64,000 nt of DNA. Source: RUG708 sp050946535. GTDB lineage: Bacteria > Bacillota > Clostridia > Peptostreptococcales > Anaerovoracaceae. The notes beneath the pieces were generated by a model. The model was not told the origin of the DNA, did no database searches, and saw only the letters and a list, made by a program, of their open reading frames with translations. The translations under genes were made by a program, and so were the position numbers. Shown in pieces: positions 16,647-25,065 of this stretch. The stretch lies in assembly GCA_050946535.1 (NCBI GenBank), contig JBMNUZ010000007.1, positions 1 through 64,000 on the forward strand. The letters are read 5' to 3'. Position 1 is the first letter of the stretch; each line of letters begins with the position of its first letter.

Positions 16647-16808
16647 GCGCCTCAGACATATCGTATTATATATTGAAGAGGTCTGCAGAAGTCCCTCTGC
16701 GGTGTTTCGCGGCGCACTGCGATTGATGACTTCCGGCCGCTATGGTAAAATCAGCTGACGACGCCGGCAGTTAACCGGTATTTTATGTAAGAGCGCCCAG
16801 GAGTTTTT

Positions 16809-18740
16809 ATGGATATCAAGAGGCAGAATCAGAACGACGAAATTAAAAATGATATAAGCCGCATCGGCACGGGCACGAACGCCAGAATGAAAAGCGAAGC
16901 CGGCAAAGATAATTCTGCTTTCAGAATATCCGGCCGAAAAACAGCCGCAGCTTTGCGGGCAGGAATGACAGGAATGAAGCCGGCGTTTTTAATCGCTGCT
17001 GTTACAGCACTGCTCCTGATCGCCAGATCATGCGTCTATGGGTTCAGGTATTTCCCGCAGCTTGACGACTATATCCAGTATTGGTATTATCAGAAATACA
17101 GTTCGTTCGCAGAGCTTCAGCAGGACAGCGGGATACTCGGTTCGCGCCCGCTCGCGGGAATTGCTGACTATTTCGTCTGGAGCAGGCTTCCGATGATAGC
17201 GAGCGTCATAATCCTGAGCATTATTTTTGCAGTATCGGCTGTGCTCATAAGAAATGCGCTGAAGAGGTACTTTGATCTCAGCGCTCTTTTCCCGGTACTC
17301 ATGACACTTTTGCCGCTGGGAATAGAAGCTTCCTACTGGCTCAGCGCGTCCACGCGCATAATCATGGGTTTATTCGCGGCGGCTCTTTCGGAGATGCTGT
17401 TTGTCAGATGGCTCGACACCCGGGGGCTGCGAGGCGTCTTGTGTCTCATCTTTTCTGCGCTGCTGATGACGGCATCATACGAATTCTACGAGCAGACGGG
17501 CCTGCTGGCCGCCGCGCTCGTATTCGTAACCGCGTGCCTCGAAGGACGGAGAAACGGCGCGAGGCCTCTCGGTTTTCTGATGTGCGTGCCTGCGTCTCTC
17601 GCCGCATTCTTCATACCGGCTCTGTTTACTGTCAAAGGATCGGTGTACAGTTCAAGAGTGAAAGATTCCCTGGAGAGCAGCTCGTCGCTGGGCGAAAGAC
17701 TGGAACGCCTGGGAGATCAGCTGTACTCCGTCTTCATCGAAGGCGGAGGCAGGCTCGTCACGAAGGGATTCAGCCGTTCCGCCTCATTCATCGAATCGGA
17801 GAACCTCGCAGGCTGGCTCATACTTGTTATTCTCCTGTGCTGTCTGATGTTTCTCGTGGCCTTTGCAGAAAAACCTGAAAAGCCGTGGCGCCCGGGGAAG
17901 AGTGCGAAAAAAAGAGACTCAAAGAAAACAGGCGTTCGAAGCAGTAACGTAAAAAGCGGCAGCCATGTGATTGTGACGGAAAGAGAAAACGTGCAGACGG
18001 CGAGAGGCCCGGCTGCAGCAGTGCTTTCGGCTTTGTTCCTTTCGGCGGCGCCCGCTGCAGTCTTTATGCTTCAGGACAAGCCGTGGTTCAGTTTCCGGAA
18101 TGCCGCGGCGTCGTTCGCAGGCTTTGCGCTCTTAGCCGATTACTTAGTCTGCCTCATCTTATCCGCGGGCGGGGAAAAGCAGCGCAGAATCGTTTCCGCA
18201 GCGCTGGCTGCAGCGGCTGCTTTTTTCTTCATGTTCTGCAGTGTGTCGGAGATGAGCGATTACAGAGATATATATGAATACGATATGGAAGCCGCGAAGG
18301 CAGTTGCGCCTGTAATCGAGGCGGATACGGCTGACGGATATGATAAATACGATAAATTCGCGGTGATAGGCGTAACAGACGAGGACAAGGACGATCAGAA
18401 TTACTTCTGGCACGACCATATACTGAGCTGCACTTCATCGTCGTGGGCGTTCGGAGGGCTGCTGAGATATGCGGCAGAGGACTACGATCTGCCGAGTGTC
18501 GTACCTCTCGGAACTTTTGAGATATACGATAAATCGAATAAAGCAGCCAATGATCCCCGCCAGTTCCAGCATCTCTACTACTACGACATTGAGAAGAAGA
18601 CTGCGTGCAGGGTGACACTCGAGCTGGGAGAAGGCGTTGATATATCGGACAGCCTGCAGTACTGGAAGATGATCGACTCGGAAGGCAACCGCATCGGTAC
18701 GCTGGTAATTTCAAAGAATTCGGCGAAACTGCTTAAATGA
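16809..18740 (+). CDS. GT-C-like membrane glycosyltransferase (GtrII type), copy 1
   Basis: A 643-residue multispanning protein. After a basic N-terminal tail and the first membrane segment (about 57-78) comes FPQLDDYIQYWYY. The Asp pair at 86-87 in the first outer loop is where GT-C enzymes place catalytic acids. About ten further hydrophobic segments follow, with SYWLSASTRIIMG and a C-terminal soluble region (about 500-643) with NYFWHDHILSC. It resembles the GtrII glucosyltransferase-like family, which uses polyprenyl-phosphate sugars outside the cell. A close paralogue and a GT2 enzyme follow. Substrate unknown; family call moderate. Confidence 0.65.
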   Translation: MDIKRQNQNDEIKNDISRIGTGTNARMKSEAGKDNSAFRISGRKTAAALRAGMTGMKPAFLIAAVTALLLIARSCVYGFRYFPQLDDYIQYWYYQKYSSFAELQQDSGILGSRPLAGIADYFVWSRLPMIASVIILSIIFAVSAVLIRNALKRYFDLSALFPVLMTLLPLGIEASYWLSASTRIIMGLFAAALSEMLFVRWLDTRGLRGVLCLIFSALLMTASYEFYEQTGLLAAALVFVTACLEGRRNGARPLGFLMCVPASLAAFFIPALFTVKGSVYSSRVKDSLESSSSLGERLERLGDQLYSVFIEGGGRLVTKGFSRSASFIESENLAGWLILVILLCCLMFLVAFAEKPEKPWRPGKSAKKRDSKKTGVRSSNVKSGSHVIVTERENVQTARGPAAAVLSALFLSAAPAAVFMLQDKPWFSFRNAAASFAGFALLADYLVCLILSAGGEKQRRIVSAALAAAAAFFFMFCSVSEMSDYRDIYEYDMEAAKAVAPVIEADTADGYDKYDKFAVIGVTDEDKDDQNYFWHDHILSCTSSSWAFGGLLRYAAEDYDLPSVVPLGTFEIYDKSNKAANDPRQFQHLYYYDIEKKTACRVTLELGEGVDISDSLQYWKMIDSEGNRIGTLVISKNSAKLLK

Positions 18741-19009
18741 TCACCGGTCCGTCATGATTTTGCCAATATAAATTGGTAATATAAGGTGGTTCGGATTCTG
18801 ACGGATGGTATCAGCCTTCTGCAGAAGAGAACCTTTGGCGCATATGGTTATCACATGTATGGACAGGATATACAATTCGATGCAAATTTCGGAACCGGCA
18901 GATGAGCCGGCTTGATATAAACAGAAAAAATTTATGACAGTGAACTGATGATAAGGCAAGGCTGCCCGGACGACAGCGGTTTTGCCTTTTTATCCGGAGA
19001 AAACTAATT

Positions 19010-20848
19010 ATGATAATAGGTAGGAATGACAGCGGTACTGGGGAAAAAAGAAAAACTGCGCTGCGCTCTGATGCGGCTGCCTCTGTCTGGCTGGTCATCA
19101 TCACTGCGCTGCTGCTCATCGCCCGCGCGTTCGTGTTCGGAATCACTTATTATCCTCAGCTCGACGATTATCTTCAGTTCTCATACAATCAGCAGTACAG
19201 TTCTTTCGCCGATCTTCAGGCGGCGAGCGGGCTCCTCGCATCGCGGCCGCTCGCGGGTCTTGCCGATTACTTCATATGGAGCAACATGCCTTTCGCTGTT
19301 GACACTGTTATTCTCTGCTTCATATTTGCGGTTTCAGTGGTGCTCATAAGAAATGCACTCAGGCGGTATTTCGACTTGAGCGCTTTGTTCGTGGTCATAA
19401 TGGCCCTTGTTCCTCTGGGAACGGAGGCTACTTACTGGCTCAGCGCGTCGACGCGGGTCATAATGGGGACATTTGCAGCAGCCCTCTCGGAATGGCTTTT
19501 CGTCAAATGGCTTGACGTCAGGGGCAGACGCGGTACCATATGTCTTGTCTTTTCAGGAGTCTTGATGACGGCCTCGTTCTGGTTCTACGAACAGACAGGA
19601 CTGCTCGCCTGCGCGCTGCTGTTCGTGACAGCATGTCTCGAACGCCGCAAGAGCGGGCTGCGTCCGTTAGGCTTTCTCGTATGCATTCCCGCCGCTGCCG
19701 CCGCGTTTTATTTCCCGACGCTCTTCATAGTCGAGGGTTCGGGCTACAGTTCCCGCATCGAGGAGGCGCTCGCGAGCACGACGCCTTTATCGGAAAGAAT
19801 ATACGATTTAGCCGCACAGGTTAAAGCTGTCATGATCAGCGGCGGGACAGCGATCATGACGAAAGGATTCAGGCGGGGCGCGGCCGAGATACTGTCAGGC
19901 GGCCACACGATCTGGCTCATACTGGTGGTTCTGCTGTGCGTGCTGATTTTCGCCGTATCATTTGCCGAAAAGCCGCCGGCGCAGCGTCTGCGCAGGAAAA
20001 AAACGCTCGCAGAAGGCGGTTTTGAAAAACAACATGCTCCGGAATTAAAAAGCTCAGATTCCACCGGCTCAGGTATCGCATCAGAAGACGCTTCCGGGGA
20101 AAAGATGATGCGCCGGAGCAGCGGCCCCTTCGCGGCTTTGTTCGCGTCGGCTGTTCTCTTTTTAGTTCCCATACTGGTTTTCCTTCTCCAGGGTGTACCG
20201 TGGTTCTGCTTCAGAAACGCTGTGGTTCCGTTCGCCGGCATCGCGCTTCTGGCAGACTACATAGTTACATGGATCTCCTCTGCTGGCGGAGAAATGCTGA
20301 GAAGAATTTTACCTGCCGTATTTGCTGCCTTTCTTGCGCTGTTCTTCGTGATATGCGGCGTTTCGGAGATCATGGACTACAAAGCGGTTTACAGCTATGA
20401 CAGCAAAATCACCAGAACGGTGAGGAGCGAGATTCTGACGGAATTAAGAGACGAGGGCGAATACAACTGGAAGGATCCGATCGGAGTGATCGGTATTTCT
20501 TACATCGATCAGAACGAACAGAACTATTTCTGGCACGATCATGTACTCAGCTGCACAACTGCCACCTGGTCACTGGACGCTGCCACCAGAACGAACGCAG
20601 TACCGATCCTCGAAGTGGAATTGCTCGACAATCCGGCAAGGCTGAACAACGATGCGCGTGAATTCGATTACCTGTATTATTACGACCGGGATGAGGACGA
20701 CGTCACACGCGTGAAACTCTTGCTCCGAAGTGGAAGCAGCTCCAGCGGAGCTCAGATATACGACGTCGACGATTACTACACAGGAGAGAAAATCGGCACG
20801 ATGGAAATTTCCGGCGGAATTCAGACGTTTACGAAATTGACGAAATAA
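19010..20848 (+). CDS. GT-C-like membrane glycosyltransferase (GtrII type), copy 2
   Basis: A 612-residue paralogue of the preceding gene. It shares YPQLDDYLQF (Asp pair 52-53), SRPLAGLADYF, RNALRRYFDLSALF, the SYWLSAST-like ATYWLSASTR, and the C-terminal NYFWHDHVLSCTT. The N-terminal tail and the loop near 310-350 differ most. The two copies clearly arose by tandem duplication and have since diverged throughout. GGAG lies ten bases before the ATG. With the GT2 gene at 20959 it forms a plausible envelope glycosylation set in which each GT-C copy would use a different acceptor or linkage. Confidence 0.65.
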   Translation: MIIGRNDSGTGEKRKTALRSDAAASVWLVIITALLLIARAFVFGITYYPQLDDYLQFSYNQQYSSFADLQAASGLLASRPLAGLADYFIWSNMPFAVDTVILCFIFAVSVVLIRNALRRYFDLSALFVVIMALVPLGTEATYWLSASTRVIMGTFAAALSEWLFVKWLDVRGRRGTICLVFSGVLMTASFWFYEQTGLLACALLFVTACLERRKSGLRPLGFLVCIPAAAAAFYFPTLFIVEGSGYSSRIEEALASTTPLSERIYDLAAQVKAVMISGGTAIMTKGFRRGAAEILSGGHTIWLILVVLLCVLIFAVSFAEKPPAQRLRRKKTLAEGGFEKQHAPELKSSDSTGSGIASEDASGEKMMRRSSGPFAALFASAVLFLVPILVFLLQGVPWFCFRNAVVPFAGIALLADYIVTWISSAGGEMLRRILPAVFAAFLALFFVICGVSEIMDYKAVYSYDSKITRTVRSEILTELRDEGEYNWKDPIGVIGISYIDQNEQNYFWHDHVLSCTTATWSLDAATRTNAVPILEVELLDNPARLNNDAREFDYLYYYDRDEDDVTRVKLLLRSGSSSSGAQIYDVDDYYTGEKIGTMEISGGIQTFTKLTK

Positions 20849-20958
20849 ACAGAAAATCATAAGATGAATATATGACCCAACTGTGAGATAATCATATTTG
20901 GAAACTGACGAAGCGGAAAAATTTCCGCCGGAGTAATATTTCAGAAAGGTTTCGGATC

Positions 20959-21657
20959 ATGAAGATTTCTCTGGTAATTCCAGTTTATAATGAAGAGAAA
21001 ATAATAGCAGACACACTTGCACGGTGCTGCAGCGAGCTGGAAGAACATTACGGCAGCGGTTATGAAATAATCGTCGTGAACGACGGCTCGTCCGACCGCT
21101 CCGCGGACATAGTGAAGGAACTCGCTTATCCCAGAGTCAGGATGATTTCATACAAGAAAAACCGCGGCAAGGGTTATGCTGTGAGAAGAGGAGTGCTCGT
21201 ATCTTCGGGAGATGTGATCTGTTATACCGACGCGGATCTCGCGTACGGAACAGAAATAATAAGCATCATGGCCGACGCTCTCGCTTCGTGCGGCGCTGAC
21301 CTCATGATAGGCAGCAGGCTGGAATCGAGCGACGGATACGGCAATTATCCGCCGCTGAGGAAAGCTGCGTCAAAAATATACTCGCATCTGGTTAAACGCT
21401 ATTCAGGAATCAGATACGATACGCAGTGCGGTATAAAATGTTTCAGAAGGGAAGTCGGAAGGCTGCTCTTCGCACTTGTCAGGACAGAAAATTATGCGTT
21501 CGACACCGAGGTGATCATGCTCGCCGAGAAGATGAAATTCAAGGTAGAGGAGTATCCTGTAAAAATGATAAAACACGGAGACTCACATGTAAATCTGGTG
21601 AAGGACAGCGCGGTCATGTTCAAAGACATGATCAAGATCAATAAAAGTATCAAATGA
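20959..21657 (+). CDS. GT2 glycosyltransferase, polyprenyl-phosphate sugar synthase type
   Basis: A 232-residue GT-A enzyme with SLVIPVYNEE at the start, VNDGSSDRS at 40-48, and the metal/nucleotide-binding D91-x-D93 (YTDADLAYG). IGSRL and TQCGIKCFRR later in the chain are typical of the DPM1/GtrB group that moves a sugar from a nucleotide donor to undecaprenyl phosphate. It lacks the C-terminal membrane segments of GtrB, so it would be soluble or peripheral like DPM1. It lies about 110 bases after the second GT-C gene and likely supplies both with lipid-linked donor. Confidence 0.85.
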   Translation: MKISLVIPVYNEEKIIADTLARCCSELEEHYGSGYEIIVVNDGSSDRSADIVKELAYPRVRMISYKKNRGKGYAVRRGVLVSSGDVICYTDADLAYGTEIISIMADALASCGADLMIGSRLESSDGYGNYPPLRKAASKIYSHLVKRYSGIRYDTQCGIKCFRREVGRLLFALVRTENYAFDTEVIMLAEKMKFKVEEYPVKMIKHGDSHVNLVKDSAVMFKDMIKINKSIK

Positions 21658-21701
21658 CAGCAGGATTCATTCCCTTTTTCACCTGCGGAACGGAGTGACA
21701 G

Positions 21702-22682
21702 ATGAATGTTAAAGAAAATGTGCTGAGGTTTCTCGAGAAACACAAAGATCAGTACGTGTCGGGCGAGGAGATCGCTGAAAGCCTGGGCGTAACCAGGTCT
21801 TCTGTCTGGAAAGCTATCAGCGCGTTTCGCGACGAAGGTTACGAGATAGAGGCGGCGACCCGCAGAGGATACAGACTAAAATCCGACAGCAACATGCTCA
21901 CGAAGGCCGGGATCGGATCGAGGCTCAGGTACGCCGATCCGGCTCTGCTGACGATTTATCAGGAGACAGATTCCACGAATACGAGGGTAAAGGCCGCCGC
22001 GCTCGAGGGTGCTCCGCACGGAACGACAGCGGTCGCAAACGAACAGACTGCCGGCAGGGGAAGGATGGGCAGAAAATTCATATCTCCGCCTGGATCAGGC
22101 ATCTATCTTTCGATCCTGCTCCGCCCCGATACAGATATGGCGGGAGCCGTACCGATCACCACGGCTGCAGCCGTGGCTGTCTGTGAGTCCGTAAGAGATC
22201 TTACGGGAATGGATGCAGGCATAAAGTGGGTAAACGATGTATATATCGGCCCGAAGAAGATCTGCGGGATACTCACGGAGGCTGCGGCCGACGTCGAGAC
22301 CGGAGGCCTGGACAGCGTAGTGGTCGGCATAGGGATAAACTACAGATACGACCCGGATTCTTTCCCCGAGGATCTTCACGAGCGCATCGGGTGGATCTAC
22401 GAGGACGAGAAGCCGGCAGTGAGCAGAAACGAGCTGGCTGCAGCGGTCATCGACAAGACTCTGTATTACGCCGACCATCTCGGCGAGCGGACTTTCATAG
22501 AGCCTTACAGGAAATATTCCGTTATAATAGGCAGGGATATAGTCTGCACCAGAGGAAACGAGAAATTTAATGCAAGAGCGGTCGACATCGACGACGATGG
22601 AGGCCTTGTCGTAGAGACGGATTTGGGGCGCACGACTCTTTCGTCGGGAGAGATTTCGGTACGCTGGAAGAAGGATCAATGA
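21702..22682 (+). CDS. birA: Bifunctional biotin ligase/biotin operon repressor BirA
   Basis: Activates biotin to biotinyl-AMP and attaches it to carboxylase carrier proteins; the DNA-binding form also represses biotin genes. N-terminal winged helix (about 1-60, SVWKAISAFRDEGYEIEAATRRGYRL), catalytic loop GRGRMGR at 118-124, KWVNDV at 175-180, and a C-terminal SH3-like domain. The 326-residue length is normal for the regulator-ligase type. Its stop overlaps the start of the next gene (ATGA). No biotin genes are seen in the window. Confidence 0.95.
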   Translation: MNVKENVLRFLEKHKDQYVSGEEIAESLGVTRSSVWKAISAFRDEGYEIEAATRRGYRLKSDSNMLTKAGIGSRLRYADPALLTIYQETDSTNTRVKAAALEGAPHGTTAVANEQTAGRGRMGRKFISPPGSGIYLSILLRPDTDMAGAVPITTAAAVAVCESVRDLTGMDAGIKWVNDVYIGPKKICGILTEAAADVETGGLDSVVVGIGINYRYDPDSFPEDLHERIGWIYEDEKPAVSRNELAAAVIDKTLYYADHLGERTFIEPYRKYSVIIGRDIVCTRGNEKFNARAVDIDDDGGLVVETDLGRTTLSSGEISVRWKKDQ

Positions 22683-23179
22683 AGGGACATCATTATAACG
22701 GATTCAGAAATTTTATATATGACACAAGCGATATCCTCGTGGCTGTGATAATAATTCTTATTGCTGCGCTCATAATCACGTGGCGTGTATCGGCCCTGAT
22801 GAACTATTCGTACGACGGAGGCCAGACGGGAAGCACCGAAGTATCGCAGTCTGCCGACAGTTCGGCGGATTCTTCCGCGCAGGATGAAAGCAGCAGCGCT
22901 GACACGAGCAGCACCAGTTCCGGCAGCAGTACCGACAGCAGCAGTGCGGACAGCAGCAGTACGGACGGTGCCGGACAGGTCTATGAGATCACCGTGACGC
23001 AGGGTGAGACTATCGATGAGATCGCTTCTGTTCTCAGCGATGCAGGCCTCATCTCGGACAATCAGGAATTCATCGACGCAGTGTCGGAAGCGGGAGCCGA
23101 ATCGAGGATCGCAGCCGGCACATATGAGATCGAAAAGGGCATGTCAGCCGCTGAAATCGTAACGCAGATGACGAGCTGA
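22679..23179 (+). CDS. Membrane-anchored MltG-like LysM domain protein without catalytic part
   Basis: 166 residues: one membrane segment (about 18-40), a long Ser/Asp/Thr-rich low-complexity linker (about 45-98), then a domain (about 100-165) reading YEITVTQGETIDEIASVLSDAGLI and AGTYEIEKGMSAAEIV. That is the LysM-like N-terminal subdomain of the endolytic transglycosylase MltG/YceG. The catalytic domain is missing; the gene stops cleanly without frameshift debris. Small proteins of this type occur in many Clostridia. A wall-binding or MltG-modulating role is inference. Overlap with birA by four bases means coupled translation. Confidence 0.75.
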   Translation: MKGHHYNGFRNFIYDTSDILVAVIIILIAALIITWRVSALMNYSYDGGQTGSTEVSQSADSSADSSAQDESSSADTSSTSSGSSTDSSSADSSSTDGAGQVYEITVTQGETIDEIASVLSDAGLISDNQEFIDAVSEAGAESRIAAGTYEIEKGMSAAEIVTQMTS

Positions 23180-23206
23180 CGAGGACTCTGGCAGGGTAAA
23201 AAACCC

Positions 23207-23235
23207 TTTACAAAATAAAAACATTGTTTTATACT
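23207..23235 (+). promoter_or_regulatory. Promoter of tRNA-Arg
   Basis: TTTACA (23207-23212), 17-bp spacer, TATACT (23230-23235); the tRNA begins 17 bases further on. Confidence 0.83.
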
Positions 23236-23251
23236 AACCATTGTCGATTAT

Positions 23252-23328
23252 GCGCCATTAGCTCAGCTGGATAGAGTAGCACACTACGAATGTGAAGGCC
23301 CCGGGTTCGAATCCCTGATGGCGCGCCA
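23252..23328 (+). tRNA. tRNA-Arg(ACG)
   Basis: Cloverleaf with acceptor stem GCGCCAT/ATGGCGC, D arm GCTC/GAGT, anticodon loop CTACGAA giving anticodon ACG (read as ICG, decoding CGN Arg), T loop TTCGAAT, discriminator G and an encoded CCA end. The T stem has one C-T mismatch and the anticodon stem one mismatch at its outer pair. Confidence 0.93.
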
Positions 23329-23330
23329 GG

Positions 23331-23363
23331 AAAACGATCACAGTTTCTGTGGTCGTTTTTTTT
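23331..23363 (+). terminator. Terminator of tRNA-Arg
   Basis: ACGATCACAG and CTGTGGTCGT (about 23333-23356) form a stem with a TTT loop, followed by eight T. Confidence 0.88.
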
Positions 23364-23450
23364 CGCTTTTTGCCGTTTTCATGCCTTGTGTCGTTTTATG
23401 TCTTGTGCTGTTTTCCTGGGATTTGCCGTTTTTTCGCTTTTGCCGTTTCC
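23362..23450. repeat. Degenerate tandem repeats after tRNA-Arg
   Basis: Two nested pairs: TTCGCTTTTTGCCGTTTTC (23362-23380) recurs as TTCGCTTTTGCCGTTTCC (23433-23450), and between them TGCCTTGTGTCGTTTTA (23382-23398) is followed at once by TGTCTTGTGCTGTTTTC (23399-23415). The remaining spacer to 23642 has no gene. Confidence 0.6.
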
Positions 23451-23556
23451 CGGCTTTTAAAAAAGGGAAAAACGGGAAAAAATGTTATACATGATCATCG
23501 TATGCCTGGAGCACGGGCGCCATGGTGTATTTTTTAACATAGCATCAACATTAATA

Positions 23557-23565
23557 TGGTATAAT
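23557..23565 (+). promoter_or_regulatory. Extended -10 promoter of xpaC-telA
   Basis: TGGTATAAT (TGn plus consensus -10 at 23560-23565), 77 bases before xpaC. No convincing -35. Confidence 0.5.
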
Positions 23566-23642
23566 TTATTCCCGTAAAAGATTTTGAAGCTGTTAGATGA
23601 TATAATATAAAAACGGTATTAGTATTGTTACGGAGATTGAGA

Positions 23643-25019
23643 ATGGACGAAATAAGCAATTTAATAAATATGTGCAGCAATATCGTCGACGATGTCACCG
23701 ATTCGGTCGTCACGGGCGATTTCTCTAATCTTGCTTCAAATATAAGAAATCAGACGAATAATTTCCTCGGAGGAGGCGGCCACAACGGTTACGCCGGCCA
23801 GCCGGACGACGGCGTCTATATTCCTAACGATCAGGCAGGAAGTCAGGCAGGCGGCCAGCAGAACGGAGGAGCATACACATATTCTCAGTATGACGGCGGC
23901 CCAGCGTGGCAGAACGCTCCGCCACGGCCGGACGGAGATTACAACTACTACACATGGTCGAATGAGACCTTTTCACAGGGAAAATACACGCGCCAGACTG
24001 TTCAGTATACGCAGAATGATGGGAGAGGCAGAAATGCGCACATTTCCCGCGCGGAAAGACGCAATATCAGAAATCAGATTACGCCGTTCACCAGCATGCG
24101 TCCGAGAAAAGGAAGCGGAGCAGGGCTCAGCTCGGTGGGAGGAGTCGGGCTCTTCTTCTTCGGAATGGCTCTTATAGGCTTTATAATCGATCTGGACATC
24201 GGAGGAATTATATTTTCCGGCATCGTGACGGCGCTTTCTATCTTCGCCCTCGGCAAGGGCGTGATCAGCAGGAGACTGCTCAACAAGTTCTACCGCTACG
24301 CCGGAATCGTAGGCAGAAGGGAATACGTGGATATCCACGAGGTCGCTCTGCAGACGGCCGACTCTGACAGCGGCGTCGTCAAGAACCTGAACAATATGAT
24401 GGAGAAGAACATGCTCCCTCCGATGGCTGTCTATGACGATCAGCGCACGACGCTCCTGCTTACGGAGAACGCGCGCAGCCAGTATCAGGCTGCAAAACGC
24501 GCAAGAGAAACGAGGGAAAGAGAGGCTGCTGCCCGCGAAAATCAGGCTGCTTCCGATTCCCAGAGTGCACAGGTCATGGAGGAAGGAAGAAAGTTCATCG
24601 AAGAAATCAGAGATACGAAGAACAATATCACCGACGCCGGCATGAAGCAGAGACTCGACAGGCTCGAGCAGGTGGTCGACAGGATCTTTGACCAGATAGA
24701 GAGTCACCCGGAGACATCTGCCGATATGAGAAAATTCATGAATTACTATATACCGACGACAAACAAGCTTCTGGACGCTTACGAAGATCTGGACAAGCAG
24801 CCGGCAGGCGACAACGTCTCGAAGACAAGGAAGGAAATAGAAGACGCGGTGGACGCTCTGATATCGGCGTACGAAAAGATGTTCGACAAGATGTTCGAAA
24901 ATGTGGCATGGGATATTTCGTCCGATATTTCGGTCATGAAATCCATGCTCGAGCAGGACGGTCTGTCGGGCGATGAGGTTCTGGATTCCCAGGAAACGGA
25001 ACCAGTTCTTAAACAGTAA
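23643..25019 (+). CDS. xpaC: XpaC-like protein (5-bromo-4-chloroindolyl phosphate hydrolysis family)
   Basis: A 458-residue protein. Residues about 1-140 are low-complexity, rich in Gly, Gln, Asn and Tyr. Two adjoining hydrophobic segments (about 162-205, GVGLFFFGMALIGFIIDL and GGIIFSGIVTALSIFALG) lead into a long helical region (about 270-440) with coiled-coil character. The latter matches the XpaC family, whose name comes from an old screen and says little about function. XpaC genes habitually sit next to telA, as here 46 bases downstream. The ATG at 23643 follows GGAGATTGAGA. Confidence 0.8.
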   Translation: MDEISNLINMCSNIVDDVTDSVVTGDFSNLASNIRNQTNNFLGGGGHNGYAGQPDDGVYIPNDQAGSQAGGQQNGGAYTYSQYDGGPAWQNAPPRPDGDYNYYTWSNETFSQGKYTRQTVQYTQNDGRGRNAHISRAERRNIRNQITPFTSMRPRKGSGAGLSSVGGVGLFFFGMALIGFIIDLDIGGIIFSGIVTALSIFALGKGVISRRLLNKFYRYAGIVGRREYVDIHEVALQTADSDSGVVKNLNNMMEKNMLPPMAVYDDQRTTLLLTENARSQYQAAKRARETREREAAARENQAASDSQSAQVMEEGRKFIEEIRDTKNNITDAGMKQRLDRLEQVVDRIFDQIESHPETSADMRKFMNYYIPTTNKLLDAYEDLDKQPAGDNVSKTRKEIEDAVDALISAYEKMFDKMFENVAWDISSDISVMKSMLEQDGLSGDEVLDSQETEPVLKQ

Positions 25020-25065
25020 GTTATGAGCAAGACATTTATTTCAGAGAAACGACAGGAGAAGAAAA

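Noticed and set aside
23252..23328. tRNA-Arg as a pseudogene because of stem mismatches
   Set aside because: It has a consensus promoter, all invariant loop bases, an encoded CCA and a terminator, so it is probably functional.
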